Below, in pieces: positions 17,933 to 27,205 of a stretch of 64,000 nt of DNA. The translations under genes and the position numbers were made by a program. Each line of letters begins with the position of its first letter. Positions within the stretch are counted from its first letter, which is position 1. The DNA is from Streptomyces pseudovenezuelae (GTDB lineage Bacteria > Actinomycetota > Actinomycetes > Streptomycetales > Streptomycetaceae). A model generated the notes under the pieces. That model was not told the DNA's origin. It saw only the letters and a program-made list of their open reading frames with translations, and searched no databases. Where the stretch lies: contig NZ_JARXVH010000003.1 in the NCBI RefSeq assembly GCF_029892565.1, forward strand, positions 744,001-808,000, given 5' to 3'.

Positions 17933-18829
17933 GTGGCAACGAAGACGGGGCCGACGATCCGGCGCATGCAGTTGGGGCAGGAGCTGCGGCGGCTTCGCCA
18001 GAACGCGGTCAGCGACGACGGCGACGGCAGGGGCCTTACCTTGGCGCAGGCGGTACAGGGACTGGGCTTCACCGAGTCGAAGCTGTACCGGGTGGAGAAC
18101 GGGCTGACGGGTCTGCCCAAGACCCAGGACCTCAAGGTGTTGCTGGAGCGGTACGGAGTCGATGACCCGGACGATGTGGAGTTCCTGCTGGAAATCCACA
18201 AGAACTCGCTGGACCGGGGTTGGTGGTCGCCGTACCGGAGCTTCATGCCGTCCGGTTTCGGTATGAGCGTCGGCCTCGAAGGGGACGCCAAGATCCTCCG
18301 CGTCTACGAGCCGTGCGTGATGTACGGGCTGTTCCAGACGGACGCGTATGCGCGAGCGCAGTTCGAGATCGCCAAGCCGATCGATGAGCGCACGACGGAG
18401 TTCGTGGAGCGCAACATCGAGATCCGGATGAGGCGCAAGGAGGTCATCACGCGCTCAGTTCGGCCGGTGGAGGTCCACGCGATCCTCGAAGAGGCTGCGG
18501 TACGACGGGTCTACGGCGGTCCGGACGTGATGCGGGAACAGTACGAATACCTGGCGGAGCTCACATCGCTGGACCACGTGACGGTGCAGATCCTTCCCTG
18601 GTCCCAACCGGTCTACCGGTCACCCGAGAGTTTCGTGCTCATGGAGTTCGAGTCCCCGTTGCCCACCATCGTCAGCAAGGACGGCCAGGACACCGTCAGC
18701 CTGACGGACAAGGACACCGAACTCTGGCGCTACTCCCGCCGGTTCGACGCCATGCGGGCTGGGGCCCCCGGCCCCAGGGATACCACCGACTTCTTGAAGC
18801 AACTGGCACGAGAGATGGAACGACCATGA
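17933..18829 (+). CDS. XRE-family regulator with DUF5753 domain
   Basis: The 298-residue protein has a helix-turn-helix (about 8-70, IRRMQLGQELRRLRQ ... LTLAQAVQGLGFTESKLYRVENG) and a C-terminal DUF5753 domain (about 100-285, with GLFQTDAYARA and VQILPW). This class is abundant in Streptomyces and is usually followed by a DUF397 gene, as here with an ATGA overlap. The pairs have been discussed as developmental regulators and as toxin-antitoxin-like partners. GTG 17933 is preferred because GGGAGGGG precedes it and homologues begin a few residues before the IRRxxLG helix. Confidence 0.9.
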   Translation: MATKTGPTIRRMQLGQELRRLRQNAVSDDGDGRGLTLAQAVQGLGFTESKLYRVENGLTGLPKTQDLKVLLERYGVDDPDDVEFLLEIHKNSLDRGWWSPYRSFMPSGFGMSVGLEGDAKILRVYEPCVMYGLFQTDAYARAQFEIAKPIDERTTEFVERNIEIRMRRKEVITRSVRPVEVHAILEEAAVRRVYGGPDVMREQYEYLAELTSLDHVTVQILPWSQPVYRSPESFVLMEFESPLPTIVSKDGQDTVSLTDKDTELWRYSRRFDAMRAGAPGPRDTTDFLKQLAREMERP

Positions 18830-19029
18830 CTACGCCCCAACTGGTACCGGAATCCGCCTGGTTCAAGTCGTCCTACAGCAACGACTCGGGCGGCAACTGC
18901 GTCGAGGTGGCCAACCTCATCCCCACCCACGCCGGCATAGCCCTCCGTGACTCCAAAATCCCGGACGGCCCCACTCTCACGCTCCCCCCAGACGTGTTCA
19001 CCGCGTTCGTGACTCACGTGCGTGCATAG
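18826..19029 (+). CDS. DUF397 domain protein
   Basis: The 67-residue protein carries the full DUF397 signature: WFKSSYSNDSGGNCVEVA followed by IALRDSK and a short beta-rich end. The ATG overlaps the XRE-regulator stop (ATGA), so the two are coupled. DUF397 proteins bind or antagonise their partner regulator in the few studied cases. The last 16 bp overlap the convergent MFS gene. Confidence 0.9.
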   Translation: MTTPQLVPESAWFKSSYSNDSGGNCVEVANLIPTHAGIALRDSKIPDGPTLTLPPDVFTAFVTHVRA

Positions 19030-20507
19030 GCGGCGCGGTCGCCACCCGGCACCGAACCACCCTCCACCTCTCCGGACCTGGGCAACCGCCAAGCCAACAC
19101 CGTGGCCAGCGCCATCAATGCGGCCCCACCCCAGAACACCACCTGCGTCGCATCCACAAAGGCCCGTACGCCGGCCATGCGAGCCGCCCCCGTCAGGTGG
19201 GCCAGGCCCGTGATGTCCCCACCGGGCCCGTGCCCGGCGTAGAAACGGGCCAGCACCGTACCGAACACGGCCGTGCCCAGCGCGTTGCCCAGCGTCTGGA
19301 AGAAGCGGATCGAAGTCGTGGCCACCCCCAACTGGTGGCGCGGCGCGGAGTTCTGCACCAACAGGATCAGTTGCCCGACGAGTTGGCCGAACCCGGCCCC
19401 GGCCAACAGGAGTTCCGCCCGGATGAGCCACAGGGACGTGTCCGGACCGATCGTCGTGGCCAGCAGGGCGAACGCGAGTGCCGTCGTCGCCGTACCGCTG
19501 AGCGTGAACGTTCGAGCCGACCACCCGCGTGCCCCCAGTGGCCCGGTGAGCAGACCCGCCACCGCCAGCCCCACCGCCAGCGGCACCAGGAAGAGCCCCG
19601 CCGACGAACTGGCGATGCCACGCGCGACCTGCAGATAGATCAGGACGTAGTAGATCGCGCACATCATCGCGCCACCGAGAATCGCCTGCACCGCGAAGCC
19701 CAGCCGCAGTTCGCGAACCTTGAACAGGGACAGCGGCAACACCGGCTCGGGCGCCCGAAGTTGGCGCCACAGGAACAGGGCGAGCGTCACGGCGGTCACG
19801 AGAGCCAGGCCCACGATCTCCGGCGAAGCCCACCCGTACCGCTTGCCGCCCCAGTCCGTCAGCAACAGCAGCGCGCTGGAGAACCCGGCCGCCAACCCCG
19901 CGCCCAAGTAGTCCAACGGGCGCCGGACATGGTGCTCGGGCAGCTTCAGGGCGAAAGCAGTCGTCACCAACACCGCCACCCCCACCGGCAGGTTGACGTA
20001 GAAGATCCACCGCCAGTTCGCATGATCGGCGAGCAGACCGCCGATCCACGGGCCGATCGCCATCGCACCGCCCGCGACCAGTCCACCGGCGTTGGCACCC
20101 TTGCCGGAGTCCTTCTCACCCGGTCCCTTGAGATGGGCGATCACCACCATCGTGATGCTCATCAGCCCGCCCCCGCCCAGCCCCTGGAGCGCACGCGCCG
20201 CGATGAGCTGGTCCATCGACCGCGCGGCACCGCACAGCGCCGAGCCGAGCAGAAATGTCGCGATCGCCGCGGTGAAGACCCGCTTGGGGCCGTGTACGTC
20301 GCAGAGCTTGCCGTACAGCGGCAGCATCGCCGCCGACGCCAGCGCGTACGCGCTGACCAGCCACGGGATCTTGTCGATGCCGTGGGCGGGGTCCAGGTCC
20401 CGGACGATCGGGACCGTGGCCGCCGACACGATCTGCAGGTCGAGCAGGGCCAGCACGATCGTGACGAGGCAGACGACGAAGCCGATTTTCCGCTGGGTCT
20501 CGGTCAT
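19014..20507 (-). CDS. MFS drug-efflux transporter (EmrB/QacA, 14-TM)
   Basis: The 497-residue protein has the DHA2-type layout of 14 membrane helices. Motif A appears as GKLCDVHGPKRVF (about 66-78), motif B as ARALQGLGGGGLMS (about 102-115) and the antiporter motif C region as GAMAIGPWIGGLLAD. Proton-driven export of hydrophobic drugs is the family role; the substrate is unknown. ATG 20507 has only a weak ribosome-binding site. It diverges from a TetR gene across 78 bp, the usual arrangement for a self-regulated efflux pair. Confidence 0.93.
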   Translation of the reverse strand: MTETQRKIGFVVCLVTIVLALLDLQIVSAATVPIVRDLDPAHGIDKIPWLVSAYALASAAMLPLYGKLCDVHGPKRVFTAAIATFLLGSALCGAARSMDQLIAARALQGLGGGGLMSITMVVIAHLKGPGEKDSGKGANAGGLVAGGAMAIGPWIGGLLADHANWRWIFYVNLPVGVAVLVTTAFALKLPEHHVRRPLDYLGAGLAAGFSSALLLLTDWGGKRYGWASPEIVGLALVTAVTLALFLWRQLRAPEPVLPLSLFKVRELRLGFAVQAILGGAMMCAIYYVLIYLQVARGIASSSAGLFLVPLAVGLAVAGLLTGPLGARGWSARTFTLSGTATTALAFALLATTIGPDTSLWLIRAELLLAGAGFGQLVGQLILLVQNSAPRHQLGVATTSIRFFQTLGNALGTAVFGTVLARFYAGHGPGGDITGLAHLTGAARMAGVRAFVDATQVVFWGGAALMALATVLAWRLPRSGEVEGGSVPGGDRAAYART

Positions 20508-20530
20508 GGGACCACCATGCAAGGGGTTAG

Positions 20531-20577
20531 TGTACCCAGTCAATGTTTCATCCGGGATTAAATTTCGTCTTGGTACA
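20531..20577. promoter_or_regulatory. Inverted half-sites in the MFS/TetR divergent gap
   Basis: TGTACCCAG (20531-20539) and CTTGGTACA (20569-20577) match as an inverted pair in 8 of 9 positions. TACAGT (20574-20579) may be a -10 element for the regulator, whose GTG at 20586 would then begin a nearly leaderless mRNA. This is a candidate TetR operator. Confidence 0.4.
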
Positions 20578-20585
20578 GTGAACCC

Positions 20586-21227
20586 GTGACCGAGGTGATG
20601 GGACTGCGCGAGCGCAAGAAACTGGAGACCGCGAGGCGGATCGTCCGGACCGCGATCGCCCTCTTCTCCGAGCGCGGCTTCGACAACGTGTCCGTGCAGG
20701 AGATCGCCGACGCGTCCGACGTCTCCAAGATGACCGTCTTCAACTACTTCGGTACCAAGGAGGACTTGGTCTTCTGGTTCGCGGAGGAGCACTTCGGCGA
20801 TGCCGCCCGCGCGGTGCGCGAGCGCGAGCCCGGTGAGTCCGCCGTGGACGCCGTACGGCGGCAGTTCCTGGAGATGGTCGAGACCCGCGATCCGGCGGTC
20901 GGGCTGCACAGCGAACCGTTCACCCGCCAACTGCGCGAACTCGTCATGGGCACACCGGTGTTGATGGAGCGGGCCTTCCTGGCAGCGCAGCGAGGCACGC
21001 GGGACCTGGCCGCCCACCTCGCCGAGGAGACCGGCGACCTGATGCTCGCCACGGTCGCCGCCGCCATGATCAGCGCCGCCCGCAACGCCCTGATCGAGGA
21101 GCACTACCGCCGTATCGACGCCGGCGAACCGGTCGCCACGGTCGCCGCCGAGGCCCCCGAACGTGCCGAACGCGCCTTCGCGTTGGTGGAGAGCGGGCTC
21201 GGCGACTACCCGTCCAGAACGCCGTGA
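20586..21227 (+). CDS. TetR-family regulator, probably of the divergent MFS gene
   Basis: The 213-residue protein has the TetR helix-turn-helix (about 10-60: ARRIVRTAIALFSERGFDNVSVQEIADASDVSKMTVFNYFGTKEDL, here given in part for its key residues TVFNYFGTKE) and a variable ligand domain. It should repress the transporter until a drug binds. GTG 20586 lacks a ribosome-binding site, and a -10-like TACAGT lies 7 bases upstream, consistent with leaderless translation. Homology to a specific TetR subgroup cannot be judged by eye. Confidence 0.92.
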   Translation: MTEVMGLRERKKLETARRIVRTAIALFSERGFDNVSVQEIADASDVSKMTVFNYFGTKEDLVFWFAEEHFGDAARAVREREPGESAVDAVRRQFLEMVETRDPAVGLHSEPFTRQLRELVMGTPVLMERAFLAAQRGTRDLAAHLAEETGDLMLATVAAAMISAARNALIEEHYRRIDAGEPVATVAAEAPERAERAFALVESGLGDYPSRTP

Positions 21228-21260
21228 GACTGCCCCGGGACAAGGATTAGGCTCACCGTC

Positions 21261-22058
21261 ATGCCCACGGCCAAGAAGCGCGCGCGTACGTACGACCCCG
21301 TCAAGACCCGCGCCGCGGTGTTCGCCCAGCTCGGAAACGTGCGGGACGCCGTCCGCACCCTGTCCGACGAGCAACTCGCCCTGCCCACACGCCTGGGCGA
21401 GTGGACCGTACGGGAGCTGGTCGCGCACATCGGCATGGCGGTCACCGCCGTCCACCGCTCCCTGGACCGGCCGGCCCCGCCCGCGCAGGACGTCGTGATC
21501 CTCGACTGGCCCTTCGCCACCGCGGCCAGCTCCTCGGCCATCGCCGACTTCACGCGGAAGCTCGCCGCACAGCACCCCGACCTCGACGCCTACCTCGCCG
21601 ACGTCGAGCAGACCCTCACCGGGCACCTCGACACCCACCCCGGCACCCGGCTGCTCGAAACCAACGCCGGCGCGCTGCCCCTGGCCGACTACCTGGTCAC
21701 CCGCACCGTCGAACTCGTCGTCCACACCGACGACCTCAACGCCGCCGTCCCCGGCCTCGACATCCCGTACGACCGCCAGGCCCTCGCCGCCTGCACCCGG
21801 CTGCTGGCCGACGCCCTGGCCGTGAAGGCTCCCGGCGCGTCGACGGAGGTGCGGATCCCGCCGTATGCCGTCGTGCAGTGCGTCGAAGGGCCCCGGCACA
21901 CCCGAGGCACCCCGCCCAACGTCGTCGAGACCGACCCCCTGACCTGGCTCCGGCTCGCGACCGGGCGGACGCGGTGGAAGGACGCCGTAGAGGAGGCGAA
22001 GGTCAGCGCGAGTGGGGAGCGGTCGGATCTGGGCGGGCTGCTGCCGGTCATGGGGTGA
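21261..22058 (+). CDS. Maleylpyruvate isomerase-type (mycothiol-dependent, DinB-like) protein
   Basis: The 265-residue protein has the MDMPI N-terminal four-helix DinB-like fold: LPTRLGEWTVRELVAHIG (metal His near residue 57), then LVTRTVELVVHTDDL with the second histidine, followed by a C-terminal sterol-carrier-like region ending LTWLRLATGRTRW. Members use mycothiol in isomerase or S-transferase reactions; the substrate here is unknown. It starts 34 bp after the TetR stop and may be co-transcribed with it. Confidence 0.85.
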   Translation: MPTAKKRARTYDPVKTRAAVFAQLGNVRDAVRTLSDEQLALPTRLGEWTVRELVAHIGMAVTAVHRSLDRPAPPAQDVVILDWPFATAASSSAIADFTRKLAAQHPDLDAYLADVEQTLTGHLDTHPGTRLLETNAGALPLADYLVTRTVELVVHTDDLNAAVPGLDIPYDRQALAACTRLLADALAVKAPGASTEVRIPPYAVVQCVEGPRHTRGTPPNVVETDPLTWLRLATGRTRWKDAVEEAKVSASGERSDLGGLLPVMG

Positions 22059-22114
22059 AGTGACCCTGGGCATGCCGGAGGGAACCTGTCCCCCGTCCCT
22101 CCCGTCCCATCCCC

Positions 22115-22561
22115 ATGGACAAACAGCGATTCACCCTCGCCGTCCTGGCCATCCTCCCGCTCGTCGTGGCGTGCGGCAGTGAGAAGGCGACCGGTGGCAG
22201 CGGCTCGGTCGATGCCGAGCGGCCCGTCACCGGTGTGGACTGGCGGGTCCAGGACATCACCGCGGACGGCGCGACCAAGAAGGTGCAGGGCAAGCCGTAC
22301 CTCGCCTTCGACGCCAAGAGCGGCAAGGTCGGCGGCCGGCTCGGCTGCAACGCCGTCAACGCGACGGCCACCGTACGCGCCGGACACATCACGCTCGGCC
22401 GTCCGTCCACCACCCGAATGATGTGCGACGCCTCACTCATGGGCACCGAACGCTCGCTGCTGGGCCTCTTCGACGGCCGGGTCGGCTATCGAGTCGATCA
22501 CGACACCCTCACGCTGACCAGCGAAAACGGCACGAGCGTCCGCGCCGTCGCCGACGAGTGA
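22115..22561 (+). CDS. META-domain (HslJ-like) lipoprotein
   Basis: The 148-residue protein starts with a lipoprotein signal peptide whose lipobox is LVVAC (Cys20). The META domain follows: DWRVQDI, a beta-rich middle with GGRLGCNAVNATATV, and TTRMMCDASLMGTERSLL, which has the conserved pair of cysteines and the ME/TE-type motif. META proteins are small exported proteins of unclear role. It should be anchored to the outer face of the membrane. It is co-directional with the gene before it and with purF, with 61 bp before the latter. Confidence 0.87.
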   Translation: MDKQRFTLAVLAILPLVVACGSEKATGGSGSVDAERPVTGVDWRVQDITADGATKKVQGKPYLAFDAKSGKVGGRLGCNAVNATATVRAGHITLGRPSTTRMMCDASLMGTERSLLGLFDGRVGYRVDHDTLTLTSENGTSVRAVADE

Positions 22562-22622
22562 TCCACTACCGGCGAGTAACCCCAATTCGGACCAGTGGTC
22601 GATCTCGCCTACACTCGGTGCC

Positions 22623-24149
22623 GTGCCACGTGGTGACGGTCGACTCAGTCATGATCTGCTCCCCGGCGAGAAAGGACCCCAGGACGCTTGCGGCGTCTTC
22701 GGAGTCTGGGCTCCCGGTGAAGAGGTCGCCAAGCTCACTTACTTCGGGCTCTACGCCCTACAGCATCGAGGCCAGGAATCCGCGGGAATCGCGGTCAGCA
22801 ACGGCTCGCAGATCCTCGTCTTCAAGGACATGGGGCTCGTTTCCCAGGTCTTCGACGAGACCTCGCTCGGTTCGCTCCAGGGTCACATCGCGGTCGGTCA
22901 CGCCCGCTACTCGACCACCGGCGCCTCCGTGTGGGAGAACGCCCAGCCGACGTTCCGTGCCACCGCGCACGGCTCCATCGCGCTCGGTCACAACGGCAAC
23001 CTGGTCAACACCGCGCAGCTCGCGGAGATGGTCGCCGACCTGCCCAAGCAAGAGGGCCGTACCCCGCGCGTCGCGGCGACGAACGACACCGACCTGCTCA
23101 CGGCGCTGCTCGCCGCCCAGTCCGACGAGGACGGCACACCGCTGACCATCGAGGAGGCCGCTCACACGGTCCTCCCAAAGGTGCGCGGTGCCTTCTCCCT
23201 CGTCTTCATGGACGAGCACACCCTCTACGCGGCGCGCGACCCGCAGGGCATCCGCCCGCTGGTCCTGGGCCGCCTCGAGCGCGGCTGGGTCGTCGCCTCC
23301 GAGTCCGCCGCCCTCGACATCTGCGGCGCCGCCTACGTCCGCGAGATCGAGCCGGGCGAGTTCGTCGCCATCGACGAGAACGGCCTGCGTACCTCGCGAT
23401 TCGCGGAAGCGAAGCCCAAGGGCTGCATCTTCGAGTACGTGTATCTGGCCCGCCCGGACACCGACATCGCTGGCCGCAACGTCTACCTCTCCCGGGTCGA
23501 GATGGGCCGCCGCCTCGCGAAGGAAGCCCCCGTCGAGGCCGACCTGGTCATAGCGACACCGGAGTCCGGCACCCCGGCCGCCATCGGCTACGCGGAGGCC
23601 TCCGGCATCCCCTTCGGTGCCGGTCTCGTGAAGAACGCGTACGTGGGCCGTACGTTCATCCAGCCCTCGCAGACCATCCGGCAGCTCGGCATCCGCCTGA
23701 AGCTGAATCCGCTGAAGGAAGTCATCAAGGGCAAGCGCCTGGTCGTCGTCGACGACTCCATCGTGCGCGGCAACACCCAGCGCGCCCTGGTGCGCATGCT
23801 CCGCGAGGCCGGCGCGGCCGAGGTCCACATCCGGATCTCCTCGCCGCCCGTGAAGTGGCCCTGCTTCTTCGGCATCGACTTCGCCACGCGCGCGGAGCTG
23901 ATCGCCAACGGCATGACCATCGACGAGATCGGCGTTTCCCTGGGCGCCGACTCCCTGTCGTACATCTCCATCGACGGCATGATCGAGGCGACCACCATCG
24001 CCAAGCCGAACCTGTGCCGCGCGTGCTTCGACGGCGAGTACCCGATGGAGCTCCCGGACCCCGAGCTGCTGGGCAAGCAGCTCCTGGAGACCGAGCTGGC
24101 CGCAGGGCCGGCCGCCACGGCCGCGGCCGACGCGATCCGTCGCCCGTAG
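22623..24149 (+). CDS. purF: Amidophosphoribosyltransferase
   Basis: PurF makes 5-phosphoribosylamine from PRPP and glutamine, the committed step of purine synthesis. After a propeptide-like N-terminus of about 22 residues the nucleophile is Cys23 (DACGVFGVW), followed by the Ntn-glutaminase domain (ALQHRGQESAGI, GHNGNLVN). The PRTase loop is VVVDDSIVRGNTQRALV. Cysteines in KGCIFEY, KWPCFFG and NLCRACFDGEYP match the four ligands of the [4Fe-4S] cluster in Bacillus-type enzymes. Cleavage of the propeptide is therefore expected. GTG 22623 starts the 508-residue protein; purM follows after 44 bp. Confidence 0.98.
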   Translation: MPRGDGRLSHDLLPGEKGPQDACGVFGVWAPGEEVAKLTYFGLYALQHRGQESAGIAVSNGSQILVFKDMGLVSQVFDETSLGSLQGHIAVGHARYSTTGASVWENAQPTFRATAHGSIALGHNGNLVNTAQLAEMVADLPKQEGRTPRVAATNDTDLLTALLAAQSDEDGTPLTIEEAAHTVLPKVRGAFSLVFMDEHTLYAARDPQGIRPLVLGRLERGWVVASESAALDICGAAYVREIEPGEFVAIDENGLRTSRFAEAKPKGCIFEYVYLARPDTDIAGRNVYLSRVEMGRRLAKEAPVEADLVIATPESGTPAAIGYAEASGIPFGAGLVKNAYVGRTFIQPSQTIRQLGIRLKLNPLKEVIKGKRLVVVDDSIVRGNTQRALVRMLREAGAAEVHIRISSPPVKWPCFFGIDFATRAELIANGMTIDEIGVSLGADSLSYISIDGMIEATTIAKPNLCRACFDGEYPMELPDPELLGKQLLETELAAGPAATAAADAIRRP

Positions 24150-24193
24150 ACCGCCCGTCAGACCTGCAGTACGACACGAAGGTTCTCACCGTC

Positions 24194-25276
24194 ATGCCTG
24201 AGACAACTGGTGCCAGCTACCCAGCTGCTTCTTACAAAACAGCAGGTGTCGACATCGACGCGGGCGACCGCGCCGTAGAACTCATGAAGGAGTGGGTGAA
24301 GAAGACCCAGCGCCCCGAGGTCCTCGGCGGCCTCGGCGGTTTCGCCGGACTCTTCGACGCCTCCGCCCTGAAGAAGTACGAGCGCCCCCTGCTCGCCTCC
24401 GCCACCGACGGCGTCGGCACCAAGGTCGACATCGCCCGGCAGCTGGGCGTCTACGACACCATCGGCCACGACCTGGTCGCGATGGTCATGGACGACATCG
24501 TGGTGTGCGGCGCCGAGCCGCTGTTCATGACCGACTACATCTGCGTCGGCAAGGTCCACCCCGAGCGGGTCGCCGCCATCGTCAAGGGCATCGCGGAGGG
24601 CTGCGTGCTGGCCGGCTGCGCCCTGGTGGGCGGCGAGACGGCCGAACACCCGGGTCTGCTCGGCGAGGACGACTTCGACGTCGCCGGCGCCGGTACGGGC
24701 GTGGTGGAGGCCGACCGGCTGCTGGGCCCCGATCGCATCCGTACGGGTGACGCGGTGATCGCCATGGCGTCCTCCGGTCTTCACTCGAACGGGTACTCGC
24801 TGGTCCGGCACGTGCTGCTGAACCAGGCGGGCCTGTCCCTGGACGCGCGGATCGACGAGCTCGGCCGCACCCTCGGCGAGGAGCTCCTGGAGCCGACCAA
24901 GATCTACTCGCTGGACTGCCTGGCGCTGACGAGCACCGCCGACGTGCACGCCTTCTCGCACGTGACCGGCGGCGGCCTCGCCGCGAACCTCGCCCGGGTC
25001 GTCCCCGACGCCCTGCACGCGATCGTGGACCGCGCCACCTGGACCCCGGACCCGATCTTCGACCTGGTCGGCAGGACCGGTCAGGTCGAGCGCCTGGAGC
25101 TGGAGAAGACCCTCAACATGGGCGTCGGCATGATCGCCATCGTCCCCGAGGAGTCCACGGACGTGGCCCTCGCGACCCTGGCGGACCGGGGTGTCGAGGC
25201 ATGGGTGGCCGGCGAGATCACCGACCGCGGCGACCACGCGACGGGCGCGGCGCTCATCGGCGACTACGCGAGCTGA
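24194..25276 (+). CDS. purM: Phosphoribosylformylglycinamidine cyclo-ligase (AIR synthetase)
   Basis: PurM closes the imidazole ring, FGAM plus ATP to AIR, step 5 of purine synthesis. The 360-residue protein has GGFAGLFD, LLASATDGVGTK (about 62-73), HDLVAMVMDDIVVCGAEPLF, ALVGGETAEHPG and FSHVTGGGLAANLARV. The ATG at 24194 gives the usual length with a short variable N-terminus. It probably forms an operon with purF. A hairpin 20 bp after the stop separates it from the convergent DUF3073 gene. Confidence 0.98.
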   Translation: MPETTGASYPAASYKTAGVDIDAGDRAVELMKEWVKKTQRPEVLGGLGGFAGLFDASALKKYERPLLASATDGVGTKVDIARQLGVYDTIGHDLVAMVMDDIVVCGAEPLFMTDYICVGKVHPERVAAIVKGIAEGCVLAGCALVGGETAEHPGLLGEDDFDVAGAGTGVVEADRLLGPDRIRTGDAVIAMASSGLHSNGYSLVRHVLLNQAGLSLDARIDELGRTLGEELLEPTKIYSLDCLALTSTADVHAFSHVTGGGLAANLARVVPDALHAIVDRATWTPDPIFDLVGRTGQVERLELEKTLNMGVGMIAIVPEESTDVALATLADRGVEAWVAGEITDRGDHATGAALIGDYAS

Positions 25277-25296
25277 AGCTCACCAAGCAGCGCAAA

Positions 25297-25331
25297 ACCC
25301 GGTCCGGCGGGGGTAACCGCATGGACCGGGT
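25297..25331. terminator. Terminator between purM and DUF3073 gene
   Basis: ACCCGGTCC (25297-25305) pairs with GGACCGGGT (25323-25331), with a 17-base loop. It lies between two convergent stops. Confidence 0.65.
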
Positions 25332-25348
25332 CGAGCGACGCTGGACAG

Positions 25349-25600
25349 TCAAGCGCCGCGGCGTTGAGACGTAGGACCGGACTCGTCGTCCTCGTCCTCG
25401 TCGTCGTTATATAGATCCGCGTACTGCGAGTACGGGTCGTCTTCGTCGTCCTCGTCCTCGAACGGCTCGCCATTCGGCGGCTGGTTCGAAGTCGAAGCGC
25501 CCAGCTCGTTGGCCAGACGCGACAGGTCAGTCCCGCCGCTGTTGTACTTCAGCTGGCGGGCGACCTTCGTCTGCTTGGCCTTGGCCCGGCCGCGCCCCAT
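25349..25600 (-). CDS. DUF3073 family protein
   Basis: The 83-residue protein has the actinobacterial DUF3073 pattern: MGRGRAKAKQTKVARQLKY, then LSRLANELG, and a strongly acidic tail with repeated Asp/Glu and YSQYADLYND. The charge segregation (basic N-terminus, acidic C-terminus) suggests an RNA- or ribosome-associated small protein, but no function is established. ATG 25600 is preferred because homologues start MGRGRAK. The 281-bp gap to vdh on the same strand contains no gene. Confidence 0.92.
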   Translation of the reverse strand: MGRGRAKAKQTKVARQLKYNSGGTDLSRLANELGASTSNQPPNGEPFEDEDDEDDPYSQYADLYNDDEDEDDESGPTSQRRGA

Positions 25601-25881
25601 GGCTCGACCCCCTCGGTGACGGGGCTCGACGGCCCCAGAGTCTTGACACGCGTTCATGATCTGGAACGGGCTCTCCGTGGAGAGACCGGTCCGTAGGGCT
25701 TCCACGGTACCTGAGCCCACGCCCATACGGTACGTCGCCCGCACGACGGGCCCGGGTCCACCCCCTGCGAGGCGCCCCGTCCCCGCTGGTCAACCGCGAT
25801 TTTAACCACTTCTTCGCGGGCGACCCGCCGACGGACGTGAGAGTTCTCTCTAACTGCCCGCCGACGGGTACCGGCCAAACC

Positions 25882-26985
25882 TCAGCGGGCCCTTTTCAGA
25901 GCCGCTTCGTGCATCCGCTGCTCGGCGATCCGGTCGGCCGCGGCGGCCGGCGGAATACCGTCTTCCTTCGCACGTGCGAATATGGCCAGCGTCGTGTCGT
26001 AGATCTTCGCCGCCTTCGCCCTGCACCGCTCGAAGTCGAACCCGTGCAGCTCGTCGGCGACCTGGATGACCCCGCCGGCGTTCACCACGTAGTCCGGCGC
26101 GTAGAGGATCCCGCGGTCGGCGAGGTCCTTCTCGACGCCCGGGTGCTCCAGCTGGTTGTTGGCCGCGCCGCACACGATCGAGGCGGTCAGCACCGGCACG
26201 GAGTCGTCGTTCAGGGCCCCGCCGAGCGCGCAGGGCGCGTAGATGTCGAGCCCCTCCACCCGGATCAGCGCCTCGGTGTCGGCGACCGCGCTCACGCCGG
26301 CCGGGTGCGCGTCGAGGATCCGGCGTACGGCCTCCTCGCGGACGTCCGTGACGACGACCTCGGCGCCCTCCGTCAGCAGGTGCGCCACCAGGTGGTGGCC
26401 GACCTTGCCGACGCCCGCGATGCCGACCCTGCGGCCGTGCAGCGACGGGTCGCCCCACAGGTGCCGGGCGCTGGCCCGCATGCCCTGGTAGACGCCGAAC
26501 GCGGTCAGCACGGAGGAGTCGCCCGCGCCGCCGTTCTCGGGCGAACGCCCGGTCGTCCAGCGGCACTCACGGGCCACGACGTCCATGTCGGCGACGTACG
26601 TACCGACATCGCACGCGGTGACGTACCGGCCGCCGAGCGAGGCCACCATGCGCCCGTAGGCGAGCAGGAGTTCCTCGGTCTTGTCGCGGTCCGGGTCGCC
26701 GATGATCACGGCCTTGCCGCCGCCGTGGTCGAGACCGGCCATGGCGTTCTTGTACGACATCCCGCGGGCGAGGTTCAGCGCGTCGGCGACGGCCTCCTGC
26801 TCGCTCGCGTACGGGTAGAAGCGCGTACCGCCGAGCGCGGGGCCCAGAGCGGTGCTGTGGATGGCGATCACGGCCTTGAGGCCGCTGGCGCGGTCCTGGC
26901 AGAGCACGACCTGCTCATGACCGCCCTGATCCGTGTGGAACAGGGTGTGCAGTGCGTCAGCAGGTGCGCCGGTTACGTCGGTCAC
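25882..26985 (-). CDS. vdh: Valine (branched-chain amino acid) dehydrogenase
   Basis: The 367-residue Glu/Leu/Phe/Val dehydrogenase oxidatively deaminates valine and other branched-chain amino acids with NAD+. The products feed branched fatty acids and polyketide precursors. The substrate loop [12 protein letters not shown] (about 48-59), the catalytic lysine region [16 protein letters not shown] (about 79-94), and the Rossmann motif GVGKVGHHL (about 196-204) are present. The deaminase Asp lies in [12 protein letters not shown] 26985 follows GGGAG at 8 bp. Streptomyces vdh is a known single-copy gene in this neighbourhood. It faces away from the next plus-strand gene across 220 bp. Confidence 0.95.
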   Translation of the reverse strand: MTDVTGAPADALHTLFHTDQGGHEQVVLCQDRASGLKAVIAIHSTALGPALGGTRFYPYASEQEAVADALNLARGMSYKNAMAGLDHGGGKAVIIGDPDRDKTEELLLAYGRMVASLGGRYVTACDVGTYVADMDVVARECRWTTGRSPENGGAGDSSVLTAFGVYQGMRASARHLWGDPSLHGRRVGIAGVGKVGHHLVAHLLTEGAEVVVTDVREEAVRRILDAHPAGVSAVADTEALIRVEGLDIYAPCALGGALNDDSVPVLTASIVCGAANNQLEHPGVEKDLADRGILYAPDYVVNAGGVIQVADELHGFDFERCRAKAAKIYDTTLAIFARAKEDGIPPAAAADRIAEQRMHEAALKRAR

Positions 26986-27205
26986 TGTAGTGACTCCCGG
27001 GTAAGTAGCGGCGGTTGGAGACGAGCTCCCATGGGTGGCGGGGGCTGTGACATGAGATTAGGGCCTTGGGGCGCCCGGCCACCGCGCAGTGCTCAGGATC
27101 ACGTACTCACAAGATGGGTCCGTGCGACGATTTGGATAGATTTCCCGCCCGTTTGTGAGCGGGTTCCGCAGGTTTTCCCGTTGGTGGGCGGGGGATGGAG
27201 CAGGC

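Noticed and set aside
25264..25473. Thr/Arg-rich small minus-strand protein
   Set aside because: It is a shifted reading of the acidic DUF3073 gene tail; its composition reflects the gac/gtc repeats.
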